A stretch of 64,000 nucleotides of DNA. It comes from Olsenella sp. An285 (GTDB lineage Bacteria; Actinomycetota; Coriobacteriia; Coriobacteriales; Atopobiaceae). Of the stretch, positions 27,214 to 35,956 are shown piece by piece. The notes under the pieces were generated by a model, which saw only the letters and a list, made by a program, of their open reading frames with translations, was not told the origin of the DNA and did no database searches. Where the stretch lies: NCBI RefSeq assembly GCF_002159625.1, contig NZ_NFIZ01000005.1, positions 113,128 to 177,127 of the forward strand. The letters are read 5' to 3'. Made by a program: the position numbers and the translations under genes. Every line of letters starts with the position of its first letter. Positions within the stretch are counted from its first letter, which is position 1.

Positions 27214-28077
27214 GTGAGTGCCTTTCCCCCGCATGGAGCGCGCAGTCGCGACCTCGCGCGTCTGGCGGAGCTGCTCGATTGCGCGCCGGCCAACCCGGCG
27301 CCGCGCGCCCGCCTGGAGTCCTCGGACCCCGCCGTGGCAGAGCTCGCCCGCGCGGTGGACCGCCACCTGGACGCGGACCTCGAGCGCGACCTCCAGCGCC
27401 GCGCCGCCGACGAGCGCTTCCGTGAGCAGCTCGCTGCGCTCTCCCATGACATCCGCACGCCGCTTGCCGGGGCGCAGGGCTACCTGCAGCTCGCCCGGCG
27501 CGCCACGGATCCGGAACGTGCCGCCCGCTACCTCGAGCGTGCGGAGGAGCGCCTCGCTGCCATGCGCGTGCTCGTGGACGACCTCTTCACGTACGCGCGC
27601 GCCGCGGACCCCTCGTGGGAGCTCGAGCTCGAGCCCTGCGACCTCGCCCAGGCAACGACAGATGCGCTTGCGGCCCGCTACGAGGCCTTCGCCGCGCGCG
27701 GCTGGGAGCCGGACGTGCGGATTGGCAAGACCGCGCCCGTGCTCGCCGCGCCCGACGCGCTCGCGCGCGTGATCGCAAACCTGCTGGAGAACGCCCTCAC
27801 GCACGGCGCGGGCGCTCCGAGCGTGCGCGTGGAGGGCACGGCGCTCACGGTGGAGAACCCCGTGGCGCCCGAGGACGCCGCCCGCCTCGACTCCACTCGC
27901 CTCACGGAGCGCTTCTACCAGGGGGATCCCTCCCGCAGCGGCGGCGGGACGGGGCTCGGCCTCGCCGTCGCCCGCGCGCTCATGGAGTCGATGGGCGGTG
28001 CGCTCACGGTGGGCGTCACCGCCGGCGACGCGCCGTCCTTCTCGGTTTGCCTTGAGCTCCGTCCGGCACCCGCTTGA
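27214..28077 (+). CDS. Soluble sensor histidine kinase
   Basis: A 287-residue kinase with an HisKA helix containing the phospho-acceptor His78 (LAALSHDIRTPLAG), N box VIANLLENALTHG and glycine-rich box GGGTGLGLAVARAL. There is no transmembrane segment or recognisable sensor domain; the first 70 residues are a predicted helical, charged stretch. It presumably partners the response regulator at 23718 and may sense through the transporter. The GTG at 27214 is the likely start (AAGGACGG upstream); the same frame is open far upstream but overlaps the permease gene. Its TGA lies inside a family A palindrome. Confidence 0.85.
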   Translation: MSAFPPHGARSRDLARLAELLDCAPANPAPRARLESSDPAVAELARAVDRHLDADLERDLQRRAADERFREQLAALSHDIRTPLAGAQGYLQLARRATDPERAARYLERAEERLAAMRVLVDDLFTYARAADPSWELELEPCDLAQATTDALAARYEAFAARGWEPDVRIGKTAPVLAAPDALARVIANLLENALTHGAGAPSVRVEGTALTVENPVAPEDAARLDSTRLTERFYQGDPSRSGGGTGLGLAVARALMESMGGALTVGVTAGDAPSFSVCLELRPAPA

Positions 28078-28120
28078 CAGTTTGCTCAGGTCAAACTGTC
28101 AAGCGGGTCAAACTGTCAAG
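28074..28120. repeat. Family A palindrome plus extra half, overlapping a stop codon
   Basis: The 29-base unit 28074-28102 matches those at 6387 and 16644; a further copy of the right arm (GTCAAACTGTCAAGC) follows at 28106. The TGA stop of the histidine kinase (28075-28077) is part of the left arm. Confidence 0.85.
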
Positions 28121-28181
28121 CAATGTGCGACGATGGTGACATGCGGAGCCACGGGACGCGCCGCCCGGAGAAGGAGGAAGC

Positions 28182-29069
28182 ATGGGTACCATCTGCACTA
28201 TCTCCACCAACAAGATCAGCGTCGGCCTCACGGAGGTGGGAGGGACGCTGGCCTCGATCAAGGACGCGGACGGCCTCGAGTACCTCTGGCAGGGAGATCC
28301 CGCCTACTGGGGCGGGCAGGCGCCGATTCTCTTTCCCATCTGCGGCAGCATCCGCGGAGACCGCGCCGTCACGCAGGACGGCAGCGAGCTCTCCATGCCG
28401 CGTCACGGCGTCGTGCGCAAGCGCACCTGGGAGCTCGAGCACGCGGGCGAGAAGGACGCGAGCTTTGTCATCCGCAGCGACGACGAGACCATGGCGAGCT
28501 ACCCCTATCCCTTTGAGCTGCGCAGCCGCTACGAGGTGAGCGACACCACGCTCACCGTGACCTACGAGGTCACCAACACGGGCGGGCGCCCGATGCCCTT
28601 CCAGGTGGGCGGGCACCCCGGCTTCAGGTGCCCCTTCGTCGAGGGAGACTCCTACGAGGACTGCTACCTCGAGTTCGAGCACGAGGAGACCTGCACCGCC
28701 CCGGAGCCCGTCACGGAGACCGGCCTCATCGACATCGACGTGCGCCACCCCGTCCTCGAGGGCACGCGCGTGCTGCCGCTCGCCCACGAGCTCTTCCACA
28801 AGGACGCGCAGATCCTCGACGAGCTCACCTCCCGCACCGTGCGCCTGCGCTCCAAGAACGCCGAGAAGGGCGTGGAGGTTTCCTTTGCGGACCTTCCCTA
28901 TCTGGTGGTCTGGTCCTCCGCCAACGACGGCCCCTTCGTCGCTTTGGAGCCGTGGGTGGGCCTCTCCACCTGCAACGACGAGGATGACGTCTTCGAGCAC
29001 AAGCGCAACATCCAGGTGGCCGCCCCCGGCGAGAGCAAGTCCTACTCCTTCACCGTCACCCTGCTCTAG
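28182..29069 (+). CDS. LacX-like aldose 1-epimerase family protein
   Basis: A 295-residue galactose-mutarotase-fold protein. GDPAYWGGQAPILFPICG, the following MPRHGVVR and GGHPGFRCPF match the LacX group, found in lactococcal lac operons downstream of the tagatose-pathway genes; its exact substrate is not established. Start behind AAGGAGGAAG. It is convergent with a LacC-like kinase gene, consistent with a dispersed tagatose-6-phosphate pathway in this window. Confidence 0.85.
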   Translation: MGTICTISTNKISVGLTEVGGTLASIKDADGLEYLWQGDPAYWGGQAPILFPICGSIRGDRAVTQDGSELSMPRHGVVRKRTWELEHAGEKDASFVIRSDDETMASYPYPFELRSRYEVSDTTLTVTYEVTNTGGRPMPFQVGGHPGFRCPFVEGDSYEDCYLEFEHEETCTAPEPVTETGLIDIDVRHPVLEGTRVLPLAHELFHKDAQILDELTSRTVRLRSKNAEKGVEVSFADLPYLVVWSSANDGPFVALEPWVGLSTCNDEDDVFEHKRNIQVAAPGESKSYSFTVTLL

Positions 29070-29080
29070 CCCCTAAAGCC

Positions 29081-29157
29081 CAAGTCGCCCAGCAGCGCCC
29101 GACGCGCGCTCAGCCCGAAATGCGCTCCAAGTCGCCCAGCAGCGCCCGACGCGCGCG
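29081..29157. repeat. Two direct copies of a 30-bp sequence
   Basis: 29081-29110 and 29128-29157 are identical (starting CCAAGTCGCCCAGCAGCGCC), with a period of 47 bases, in the spacer after the LacX-like gene. No coding function is evident. Confidence 0.8.
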
Positions 29158-29182
29158 CAGCTCGACAACGTTAGCCACACAA

Positions 29183-29260
29183 GGCCCGGCCCGTCCTTCT
29201 CGTGGCGCAGTTCTTCGCGAAGCGAAGCTGTTTGAGCACACGAGAAGAACGGGCCGGGCC
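29183..29260. terminator. Long terminator-like inverted repeat
   Basis: Arms of 22 bp (29183-29204 and 29239-29260, starting GGCCCGGCCCGT) with one mismatch, enclosing a smaller CTTCGCGAAG hairpin, between convergent genes. Confidence 0.65.
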
Positions 29261-29278
29261 CAGTAGCGTCTTACGAAC

Positions 29279-30214
29279 CTATGCGACCTTCTCGACCGAG
29301 GTGCCCGCGCGCAGCTCCTCGGCGACCGCCATGTCGAAGTGGCCGGTCGAGGGCGTGAGGCAGTTGGCGCTCGCGCAGGCCATCGCGTAGGCGAGCTGCT
29401 CCTCCACGGCCATGCCGCGCGCCATGGCAACGGCGAAGGCGCCCACCATCGTGTCGCCGGAGCCCACGGGGTTCACGACCTCGATCTTGGGCGCACGGCC
29501 GCGGAAGACGCCCTCGGAGCAGGCCATCACGGATCCGTCGCCGCCCAGAGACACCACGACCTTCTCGATGCCGTAGGTCTCGTGGACCTCGCGCGCAGCG
29601 GCGTAGATCTCGTCGATGGACTCGGGCTTGCGGCCCAGGATCGCCTGGATCTCATCTGTGTTGGGCTTGATCATCGTGGGGCGAGCGGGGAGGCTGCCCA
29701 CGAGAAGGGCGCCCGAGGTGTCCAGGATCGCCGGCTTGCCGGCCGCGCGCACGATTTCTACCAGCTCGCGGTAGATGCCGTCGCCCGCGCCCTTGGGTAC
29801 GGAGCCGTTGAAGGTCACCACGTCGGCGCGCGCCGCGATCTGGCCCACCTTCTCGCGCACGGCGGCAACCTCGTCCTCGGTCACAGGGCGGCCGGGCTCC
29901 AGGAACTCCGTCGAGCGGCCGTTGGGCTCCAGGACGTTGATGCAGCAGCGGGTCTCCGTGGCCACGCTCACGAAGTCGTGCTCGATGCCGTCTGCGTCCA
30001 GCAGCTCGCAGAGGAGACGCCCGTTGTTGCCGCCTACAAAGCCGGTGGCCACGATCTTCTCGCCGCAGGTGGCGACCGCGCGGGCCGCGTTCAGCCCTTT
30101 GCCGCCGGCGTTGTCGATGCAGGTCTCCACGCGCATGACGGTGCCGTCTACGAGCGGGCACGCGAGCTGGTAGGCCTTGTCGATGGAGGTGTTGAGCGTG
30201 ACGGTAGAGATCAT
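29279..30214 (-). CDS. 1-phosphofructokinase/tagatose-6-phosphate kinase (LacC-like)
   Basis: A 311-residue PfkB-family kinase. The substrate-binding DNAGGKGLNAAR near residue 35 and catalytic Asp254 in NPVGSGDTMVGAF are intact. The subfamily phosphorylates fructose-1-P (FruK) or tagatose-6-P (LacC) at the other end of the sugar. With lacA and lacB 11 kb away, AgaS in the next operon and no other such kinase in the window, tagatose-6-P is the likely substrate; no fructose PTS is adjacent. Start supported by AAGGGGG. Sequence alone does not decide between the two. Confidence 0.82.
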   Translation of the reverse strand: MISTVTLNTSIDKAYQLACPLVDGTVMRVETCIDNAGGKGLNAARAVATCGEKIVATGFVGGNNGRLLCELLDADGIEHDFVSVATETRCCINVLEPNGRSTEFLEPGRPVTEDEVAAVREKVGQIAARADVVTFNGSVPKGAGDGIYRELVEIVRAAGKPAILDTSGALLVGSLPARPTMIKPNTDEIQAILGRKPESIDEIYAAAREVHETYGIEKVVVSLGGDGSVMACSEGVFRGRAPKIEVVNPVGSGDTMVGAFAVAMARGMAVEEQLAYAMACASANCLTPSTGHFDMAVAEELRAGTSVEKVA

Positions 30215-30531
30215 GGGTCCCCCTTGCTCGGAATGGTGGTGAGGCAATCATACTTCCTCGGGCGCGGGCCTTGGGGCCCCTTTGTCTGGTATGGGGAAAG
30301 AGGACCAACTGTTAGAGTCGTTACTACCAGTTTCTGCATATTCTGAGCTGCAGTTTGTTTACATTTTTGGAACAACACCACCCTCTAGCTGCGTAAATAG
30401 TGCCTACCGCTCACCAGAGAAAAACGACCGCTCACAGCAATCTTCATAAAGTGGACAAAAATATGACGAAGACATGTATGATGGCTACACTGCGTTCCGC
30501 TGTCGAGGTCACGTGAGACGAGGTGTTTCCT
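30215..30531. promoter_or_regulatory. AT-rich promoter region of the galacto-N-biose operon
   Basis: A 317-base spacer between divergent genes, much more AT-rich than its surroundings. A candidate promoter is TGGACA (30452-30457) with TATGAT (30477-30482), spaced 19 bases. ACCGCTCAC occurs twice in direct orientation (about 30407 and 30427), immediately before this promoter, as an operator pair might. The GntR regulator encoded in the operon is the obvious candidate to bind here. Confidence 0.45.
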
Positions 30532-32361
30532 TTGGGTTCGAACGAGAGCGTCGCCAAGCACACCTTTGAGATTCGCGATACGTTCCTGCTCGACGGAGAG
30601 CCGTTCCGCATCCTCTCCGGATCCATCCACTACTTCCGGGTGCATCCCTCGGACTGGCACCACTCCCTCTACAACCTCAAGGCGATGGGCTTCAACACCG
30701 TTGAGACCTACGTCCCCTGGAACCTCCACGAGCCCCGTCCCGGCGAGTTCGACTTCTCGGGCGGGCTTGCGCTCGCGCGCTTCCTGGACGAGGCGGCCGA
30801 GCTCGGCCTCTGGGCCATTGTCCGCCCGTCCCCGTTCATCTGCGCGGAGTGGGAGTGGGGCGGATTTCCCGCCTGGCTCCTCGCGGACCGCTCCATGCGC
30901 CCGCGTTCGCGCGACCCCAAGTTCCTTGCCCGCGTTGCCTCCTACTACGACGCCCTCATGCCCATCCTCGAGGAGCGTCAGATCACACGCGGTGGAAACA
31001 TCCTCATGATGCAGGTGGAGAACGAGTACGGCTCCTACTGCGAGGACAAGGAGTACCTGCGCGGCATCCGCGACCTCATGCTCGACCGCGGGGTGGATGT
31101 CCCCCTGTGCACCTCGGACGGTCCGTGGCGCGGATGCCTGCGCGCAGGCACGCTCATCGATGACGACGTCTTCGTCACCGGCAACTTCGGCTCCCGCGCG
31201 GGCGAGAACTTCGCCCAGCTCAAGGCATTCCACGAGGAGCACGGCAAGAACTGGCCGCTCATGTGCATGGAGTTCTGGGACGGCTGGTTCAACCGCTGGG
31301 GCGAGAACGTCATCAAGCGCGACGCCCAGGACCTGGCGGACTCCGTGCGCGAGCTCCTGGAGCTCGACGGGTCCATCAACCTGTACATGTTCCACGGCGG
31401 CACCAACTTCGGCTTCATGAACGGCTGCTCCGCCCGCCACACGCACGACCTGCACCAGGTCACCTCCTATGACTACGACGCCCCCCTCGACGAGGAGGGC
31501 AACCCCACGGAGAAGTGGTACAAGCTGCGCGACGTGGTGCGCGACCTCTTCCCGGACAACTGGACCGCCGATCCGCTGGTCAAGTCCGCGGTCGACGTCC
31601 CGGCCCAGAAGGTCGAGCTCACGGGCCGCACCGGCCTCTTCCAGAACCTCGATGCGCTGGACCCCGAGCCCGTTCGCTCGCTCTACCCCCAGACCATGGA
31701 GGACATGGGTCAGAGCTACGGCTACGTGCTCTACCGCGCGCAGGTCGAGCGCGACACGCTCGAGCCCGAGCGCATCCGCGTGGTGGACGGGCGCGACCGC
31801 GCGCAGGTCTACGTCAACGGCGAGCTCGTGGCCACCCAGTACCAGGAGCACATCGGCGAGGACATCCGCTACGCCCTGCCCGAGGAGCAGAACCGGCTCG
31901 ACGTCCTCGTGGAGAACATGGGCCGCGTGAACTACGGCCACAAGTTCCTGGCGGACACCCAGCGCAAGGGCATCCGCACGGGCGTGTGCATCGACCTGCA
32001 CTTCATCCTCAACTGGGAGGCGTGGCGCCTCTCGCTCGAGGACGTCTCGAAGATCGACTACTCCGCCGGCTGGGCCGAGGGGACGCCGTCCTTCTCGCGC
32101 TTCGAGTTCACGCTGGACGAGGCGGCGGACACCTACATAGACACTACGGGCTTTGGCAAGGGTGTCGCTTTTGTCAACGGGGTCAACGTGGGCAGGTACT
32201 GGGAGATCGGTCCCATCGCCACCCTCTACGTCCCCCACGGCATCACGCGAGCCGGCGTCAACGAGCTCGTTATGTTCGACACGGAGGGGACGGTGAGCGA
32301 CACCATCTCCCTGCGCTCTGCGCCCCTCGTCAACCACCTCGAGAAAGAAGGAGTTGAGTAG
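30532..32361 (+). CDS. GH35 beta-galactosidase (BgaC/GnbG-like)
   Basis: A 609-residue glycoside hydrolase family 35 enzyme. Acid/base Glu165 lies in MMQVENEYGSY and nucleophile Glu247 in MCMEFWDGWF; the N-terminal GSIHYFRVHPSDW and YVPWNLHEP are family signatures, and C-terminal beta domains follow. No signal peptide, so it acts in the cytosol, probably on beta-1,3-linked galactose of galacto-N-biose or lacto-N-biose, as in the pneumococcal bgaC and L. casei gnbG operons. I prefer TTG 30532 because ACGAGGTG is at good spacing; GTG 30523 is the alternative. It leads the PTS operon. Confidence 0.9.
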   Translation: MGSNESVAKHTFEIRDTFLLDGEPFRILSGSIHYFRVHPSDWHHSLYNLKAMGFNTVETYVPWNLHEPRPGEFDFSGGLALARFLDEAAELGLWAIVRPSPFICAEWEWGGFPAWLLADRSMRPRSRDPKFLARVASYYDALMPILEERQITRGGNILMMQVENEYGSYCEDKEYLRGIRDLMLDRGVDVPLCTSDGPWRGCLRAGTLIDDDVFVTGNFGSRAGENFAQLKAFHEEHGKNWPLMCMEFWDGWFNRWGENVIKRDAQDLADSVRELLELDGSINLYMFHGGTNFGFMNGCSARHTHDLHQVTSYDYDAPLDEEGNPTEKWYKLRDVVRDLFPDNWTADPLVKSAVDVPAQKVELTGRTGLFQNLDALDPEPVRSLYPQTMEDMGQSYGYVLYRAQVERDTLEPERIRVVDGRDRAQVYVNGELVATQYQEHIGEDIRYALPEEQNRLDVLVENMGRVNYGHKFLADTQRKGIRTGVCIDLHFILNWEAWRLSLEDVSKIDYSAGWAEGTPSFSRFEFTLDEAADTYIDTTGFGKGVAFVNGVNVGRYWEIGPIATLYVPHGITRAGVNELVMFDTEGTVSDTISLRSAPLVNHLEKEGVE

Positions 32362-32362
32362 C

Positions 32363-32827
32363 ATGATCGTTGGAGCACGTGTTGACTTTCGTCTGATTCA
32401 CGGCCAGGTCGGCAACCTCTGGGCTAACGCCCGTCAGGTCAGCCGCTTCATGGTCGTGGACGACCAGGTGGCCGAGGACGCCACCCAGAAGCAGGTTCTG
32501 CGCATGGCCACCCCGGCCACCTGCAAGCTGTCCGTCCTGCCCGTCGAGAAGGCCGCGGCCAACATCCTCGCCGGCAAGTACGACGCCCAGCGCCTCTTCA
32601 TCGTTGTCAAGAAGCCCGAGGTCTACGTCAAGCTCGCCAAGGCCGGCGTCAAGTTCGACGAGATCATCCTCGGCAACATCACCTCGATGAACATCGTCAA
32701 GACCTACAACCGCAACATCAACTGCGGCCAGGACGACGTCGACGCCCTGAACGAGCTCGCCTCCATGGGCGTTCCCATGGTCATCCAGCTCACCCCGCAG
32801 AACAGCCCGGAGCCCTTCAGGCCCTAG
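32363..32827 (+). CDS. PTS mannose-family IIB component
   Basis: A 154-residue cytosolic IIB phosphocarrier; the phospho-His is His13 in VDFRLIHGQVGNLW. It transfers phosphate from IIA to the incoming sugar at the membrane IIC/IID complex. The first codon overlaps the stop region of the beta-galactosidase gene by only one base, so the two are co-translated, behind AAGGAG. Together with 32925, 33802 and 35481 it forms a complete AgaBCDF/GnbBCDA-type transporter, most likely for galacto-N-biose or N-acetylgalactosamine. Confidence 0.9.
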   Translation: MIVGARVDFRLIHGQVGNLWANARQVSRFMVVDDQVAEDATQKQVLRMATPATCKLSVLPVEKAAANILAGKYDAQRLFIVVKKPEVYVKLAKAGVKFDEIILGNITSMNIVKTYNRNINCGQDDVDALNELASMGVPMVIQLTPQNSPEPFRP

Positions 32828-32924
32828 GCTTTCGCACGGCGCTACGCGGTGAGGGGAGATGCACCGCAACCATATAGCGTGATTCGCACGTAACGTTCGA
32901 GTTGTTAGAAGGAGGAAAAGAACC

Positions 32925-33812
32925 ATGATTCAGTGGTGGCAGATTCTTCTGCTCACGCTCTATGCGGGCTTCCAGATCATGGACGAGCTGCACTGGTACT
33001 CCAGCGCCGGCTCCGCCGTGTTCTCCGGCTTCATCACGGGCCTCATCATGGGCGACATGGCAACTGGTCTTTTCATCGGTGGTAGCATGCAGCTCACCAT
33101 CCTCGGCGTTGGCACCTTCGGCGGCGCTTCCCGCATCGACGCCAACTCCGGCACCCTCATCGCCACGGCCTTTGCCGTGAGCTCCGGCATGGACCCGGAG
33201 CAGGCGCTCGCCGCCCTCGGCGTGCCCGTGGCCGCCATCCTCGTCTACACCGACATCCTCGGTCGTATGGCCAACACCTTCTGGGGTCACGCCTGCGACG
33301 CCGACGTCGAGAAGATGAACTGGAGCGCCTACAACGTTCACTACTGGATGGGCGCTGTCTCTTGGTGCCTCTCCCGTATGATCCCGGTCTTCCTCGCCCT
33401 CGCCTTCGGCCAGGGTCTGGTTGACGCCATCACCACCGCCCTCAACGGCGACCTCGCCTGGCTCGGCACCGGCCTCACCGTCGCCGGTGGCATGCTGCCG
33501 GCCGTCGGCTTCGCCATCCTGCTTCGTTACCTGCCCGTCAAGAAGCACATCGCCTACCTGATTCTCGGCTTCGTGATCGCCGCCCTCCTCGGCACCGCCT
33601 TCACGAGCATCCAGACCATCGGCGGCGACGTGGCCACTGTTGCCAGCACCGTTGACGCCACGATCAACGGCGGCTCCTTCAAGGGTCTGTCGATGCTGAC
33701 CGTCGCTCTCATCGGCTTCGCTCTTGCCTACATCTACTACCAGCAGCACCAGAACGCGCCCGTCGCGGCTGTCTCTGCTGGCGCGGAGGGAGATGACGAC
33801 GATGAGCTCTAA
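32925..33812 (+). CDS. PTS mannose-family IIC component
   Basis: A 295-residue membrane permease subunit of the ManY/AgaW type with about eight hydrophobic stretches (GLIMGDMATGLFIGGSMQL is the characteristic N-terminal part). It forms the sugar path with IID. Its start follows GAAGGAGG. The protein ends in an acidic tail, EGDDDDEL, that the family does not usually carry and that recurs on other PTS proteins in this window. A small GCGGTG/CACCGC hairpin lies in the gap after IIB. Confidence 0.9.
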   Translation: MIQWWQILLLTLYAGFQIMDELHWYSSAGSAVFSGFITGLIMGDMATGLFIGGSMQLTILGVGTFGGASRIDANSGTLIATAFAVSSGMDPEQALAALGVPVAAILVYTDILGRMANTFWGHACDADVEKMNWSAYNVHYWMGAVSWCLSRMIPVFLALAFGQGLVDAITTALNGDLAWLGTGLTVAGGMLPAVGFAILLRYLPVKKHIAYLILGFVIAALLGTAFTSIQTIGGDVATVASTVDATINGGSFKGLSMLTVALIGFALAYIYYQQHQNAPVAAVSAGAEGDDDDEL

Positions 33813-34623
33813 GACCACCGGCTACAAGCTCACTAAGGCTGACCTTCGTCAGATTAACATTCGCAACCTCGTCGGCTTCCAGGCTGGCTGGAACTACGAG
33901 CGTATGCAGCACTCCGGATACCTGTGGATCATCCTTCCGCAGCTCCGCAAGATCTATGGGGACAACACCGAGGCCCTGAAGACCGCCTGCCGCACCCAGT
34001 GCTCGCCGTTCTTCAACACCTCCAACTTCCTCAACACGATCATCACGGGCATCGACCTCGCCATCGAGGAGACCGAGGGCGTCGAGGGTCTCGAGACCGT
34101 CGCCTCCCTGAAGACCGGCCTCATGGGCCCGCTCGCCTCCATCGGCGACTCCATCTTTGGCTCGCTGCTCCCGACGATCTTCGGCGCCCTGGCCGCCAAC
34201 ATGGCCATGGCCGGCAACCCGCTGGGCATCTTCATCTGGATTGCCTCCTGCGTCGTGGTCGACTGGTTCCGCTGCAAGCAGACCTACATCGCCTACGATC
34301 AGGGCATGAAGCTCGTCACCACCATGTCCGACAAGCTCAACGCCATCACTGACGCGGCTACCGTCATGGGCGTCTTCATGGTCGGCGCGCTGATCTCCAC
34401 CAACGTTGGCATCGTCCTCACGATCAACCCCAACATCGGTGGCGTTCCTCTGAACGTTCAGGACATCCTGAACAACATCTGCCCCAAGATCGTCCCCGCC
34501 GCGCTCGTCGGCTTCGTGTACTGGCTCCTCGGCCGCAAGGGCATGACCTCCACCAAGGCGATCTTCGTCGTCCTGGTGCTCGGCGTCGTGCTCGGCGCCC
34601 TCGAGCTCGTCGCGAAGGGCTAA
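33802..34623 (+). CDS. PTS mannose-family IID component
   Basis: A 273-residue ManZ/AgaE-like membrane subunit: N-terminal cytosolic domain (LRQINIRNLVGFQAGWNYERMQ), GLMGPLASIGDSIFGSL, and C-terminal membrane helix YWLLGRKG onward. It overlaps the IIC gene by 11 bases, so translation is coupled. ATG 33802 is at better distance from GGAGGGAG than ATG 33793. A very strong GC hairpin follows the stop (34639-34666), which may protect or partly terminate the upstream message ahead of the next genes. Confidence 0.9.
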   Translation: MSSKTTGYKLTKADLRQINIRNLVGFQAGWNYERMQHSGYLWIILPQLRKIYGDNTEALKTACRTQCSPFFNTSNFLNTIITGIDLAIEETEGVEGLETVASLKTGLMGPLASIGDSIFGSLLPTIFGALAANMAMAGNPLGIFIWIASCVVVDWFRCKQTYIAYDQGMKLVTTMSDKLNAITDAATVMGVFMVGALISTNVGIVLTINPNIGGVPLNVQDILNNICPKIVPAALVGFVYWLLGRKGMTSTKAIFVVLVLGVVLGALELVAKG

Positions 34624-34638
34624 GGCTCCTTTCGGCCT

Positions 34639-34751
34639 CGCGGCGCCCGGGCTCCCGGGCGCCGCGGGTCTTGGTCGCACCGTTCAGGCGGGCGCGCATC
34701 TCACGGCTCGGGACCTCGCGGTTCCCGCCCTATCTCCCGAGATGCGCGCCC
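34639..34751 (+). promoter_or_regulatory. Two tandem hairpins in the PTS operon
   Basis: Hairpin 1 has 13-bp arms CGCGGCGCCCGGG (34639-34651) and complement (34654-34666) with a two-base loop. Hairpin 2 has 13-bp arms GGGCGCGCATCTC (34690-34702) and complement (34739-34751). Neither has a U-run. Positioned between IID and the next gene of the operon, they could set differential mRNA stability. Confidence 0.6.
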
Positions 34752-34777
34752 GTCGTCTCTAGAAAGGCTCACTCGTC

Positions 34778-35398
34778 GTGGAACCAGGCGTCATCGCGTT
34801 TCTCGTTCTCGTTGTCGCGTACTTCCTTGGTACAGAGGGCTTCCGCCACTACTACGAGGCAAAGTACCAGGGCTTCTTCGAGACGGGACACTACAAGGAG
34901 GCCATCGGGGCCCTCGACAGGATTCCCGCGCGCGTGACCATGACCACGTACCGCCAGTACTACCTGCGCTTCCTCTGCTACCAGGCAATGAACGACGAGG
35001 AGATGGCCACGCGCATGATCGAGCTTCTCGTTCGCATGAGAAACTCCGCCAAGCGCCAGGCGCAGACCCTTGCCGTCGCCTTCAACTACTTCACCCAGAA
35101 GGGCGAGAAGGACCGCTGCAAGGAGCTCCTCGCCCAGCTCAAGACCAACAAGGCGGCCGACCGCGCCGTCATCCAGGACTGCCAGCTCACCTACGACATC
35201 GTCTTCTCCAAGGCTCACGGCTACATCGACCAGATGGAGCAGATGCTCAAGAAGGAGAAGAACCCCGCGCTCCAGGGCAAGCTCTGCTTCCTACTGTGGA
35301 AGCAGTACGCCAACAAGGGCGACAAGACCCACGCGAAGCAGTACAAGCGTCGCTTCGAGGAGCTTACCAAGACGAACACGACCCAGCAGGCCGCCTAG
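34778..35398 (+). CDS. Membrane-anchored helical-repeat protein, PTS-linked
   Basis: A 206-residue protein I cannot name. One N-terminal membrane helix (about 4-18, VIAFLVLVVAYFLG) is followed by a cytosolic all-helical region that reads like degenerate tetratricopeptide repeats (YEAKYQGFFETGHYKEAIGAL, then FNYFTQKGEKDRCKELLAQL and KQYANKGDKTHAKQYKRRF). A clear paralog of the same size and layout lies at 49864 in the second glycan locus. Inserted between PTS IID and IIA genes, it may act as a scaffold or regulator of the transporter. The start is a GTG behind AGAAAGG. Confidence 0.72.
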   Translation: MEPGVIAFLVLVVAYFLGTEGFRHYYEAKYQGFFETGHYKEAIGALDRIPARVTMTTYRQYYLRFLCYQAMNDEEMATRMIELLVRMRNSAKRQAQTLAVAFNYFTQKGEKDRCKELLAQLKTNKAADRAVIQDCQLTYDIVFSKAHGYIDQMEQMLKKEKNPALQGKLCFLLWKQYANKGDKTHAKQYKRRFEELTKTNTTQQAA

Positions 35399-35480
35399 AC
35401 CCGCCACGCGGGGGCGCGCCTTCTGCGTTTCATAGGCTTTTAGCTCAGGGGCAGGGACCCATGACAAAAGGAGGATCACA

Positions 35481-35909
35481 ATGATCGGCTTCATTCTCAC
35501 CGGGCACGGCCACTTCTCCACCGGCCTCAAGAGCGCGCTCGACATGATCGCCGGGCCCCAGGAGGCCTTCGAGATCGTCACCTTCACCGAGGACGCCGCC
35601 GGCGCCTACGGCGAGAACCTCCGCGCCGCGGTCAAGGACATGCGCGAGAAGACCGACGGCGTGCTCATCTTCTGCGACCTCATGGGCGGCACGCCGTTCA
35701 ACCAGTCTATGATGATTACCGCCGAGCAGGACAACGTCTCCGTCGTGGCCGGCACCAACCTGCCCATGCTGATCGACATCGTGATGGCCCGCACCGAGGA
35801 CTCCACGGTCGAGGACCTCGTCGCCGAGGCCGTCGAGGTGGGCAAGGAGGGCGTCTGCCACATGAGCCTCGATGCCTCCGCCGGCATGGACGACGACGAG
35901 GACGAGTAG
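35481..35909 (+). CDS. PTS mannose-family IIA component
   Basis: A 142-residue EIIA-Man-type protein that takes phosphate from HPr on His9 (LTGHGHFSTGL) and passes it to IIB. FCDLMGGTPFNQSM is the family's second signature. The protein ends in a strongly acidic tail, DDDEDE, like other PTS subunits in the window. AAAGGAGG precedes the start. It is the last transporter gene of the operon and is followed by the GntR regulator. Confidence 0.9.
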   Translation: MIGFILTGHGHFSTGLKSALDMIAGPQEAFEIVTFTEDAAGAYGENLRAAVKDMREKTDGVLIFCDLMGGTPFNQSMMITAEQDNVSVVAGTNLPMLIDIVMARTEDSTVEDLVAEAVEVGKEGVCHMSLDASAGMDDDEDE

Positions 35910-35956
35910 ACCGTCCTTCTCGCCAGGAGAGCGGCACGAGTAGGCAGGTAACGCAC

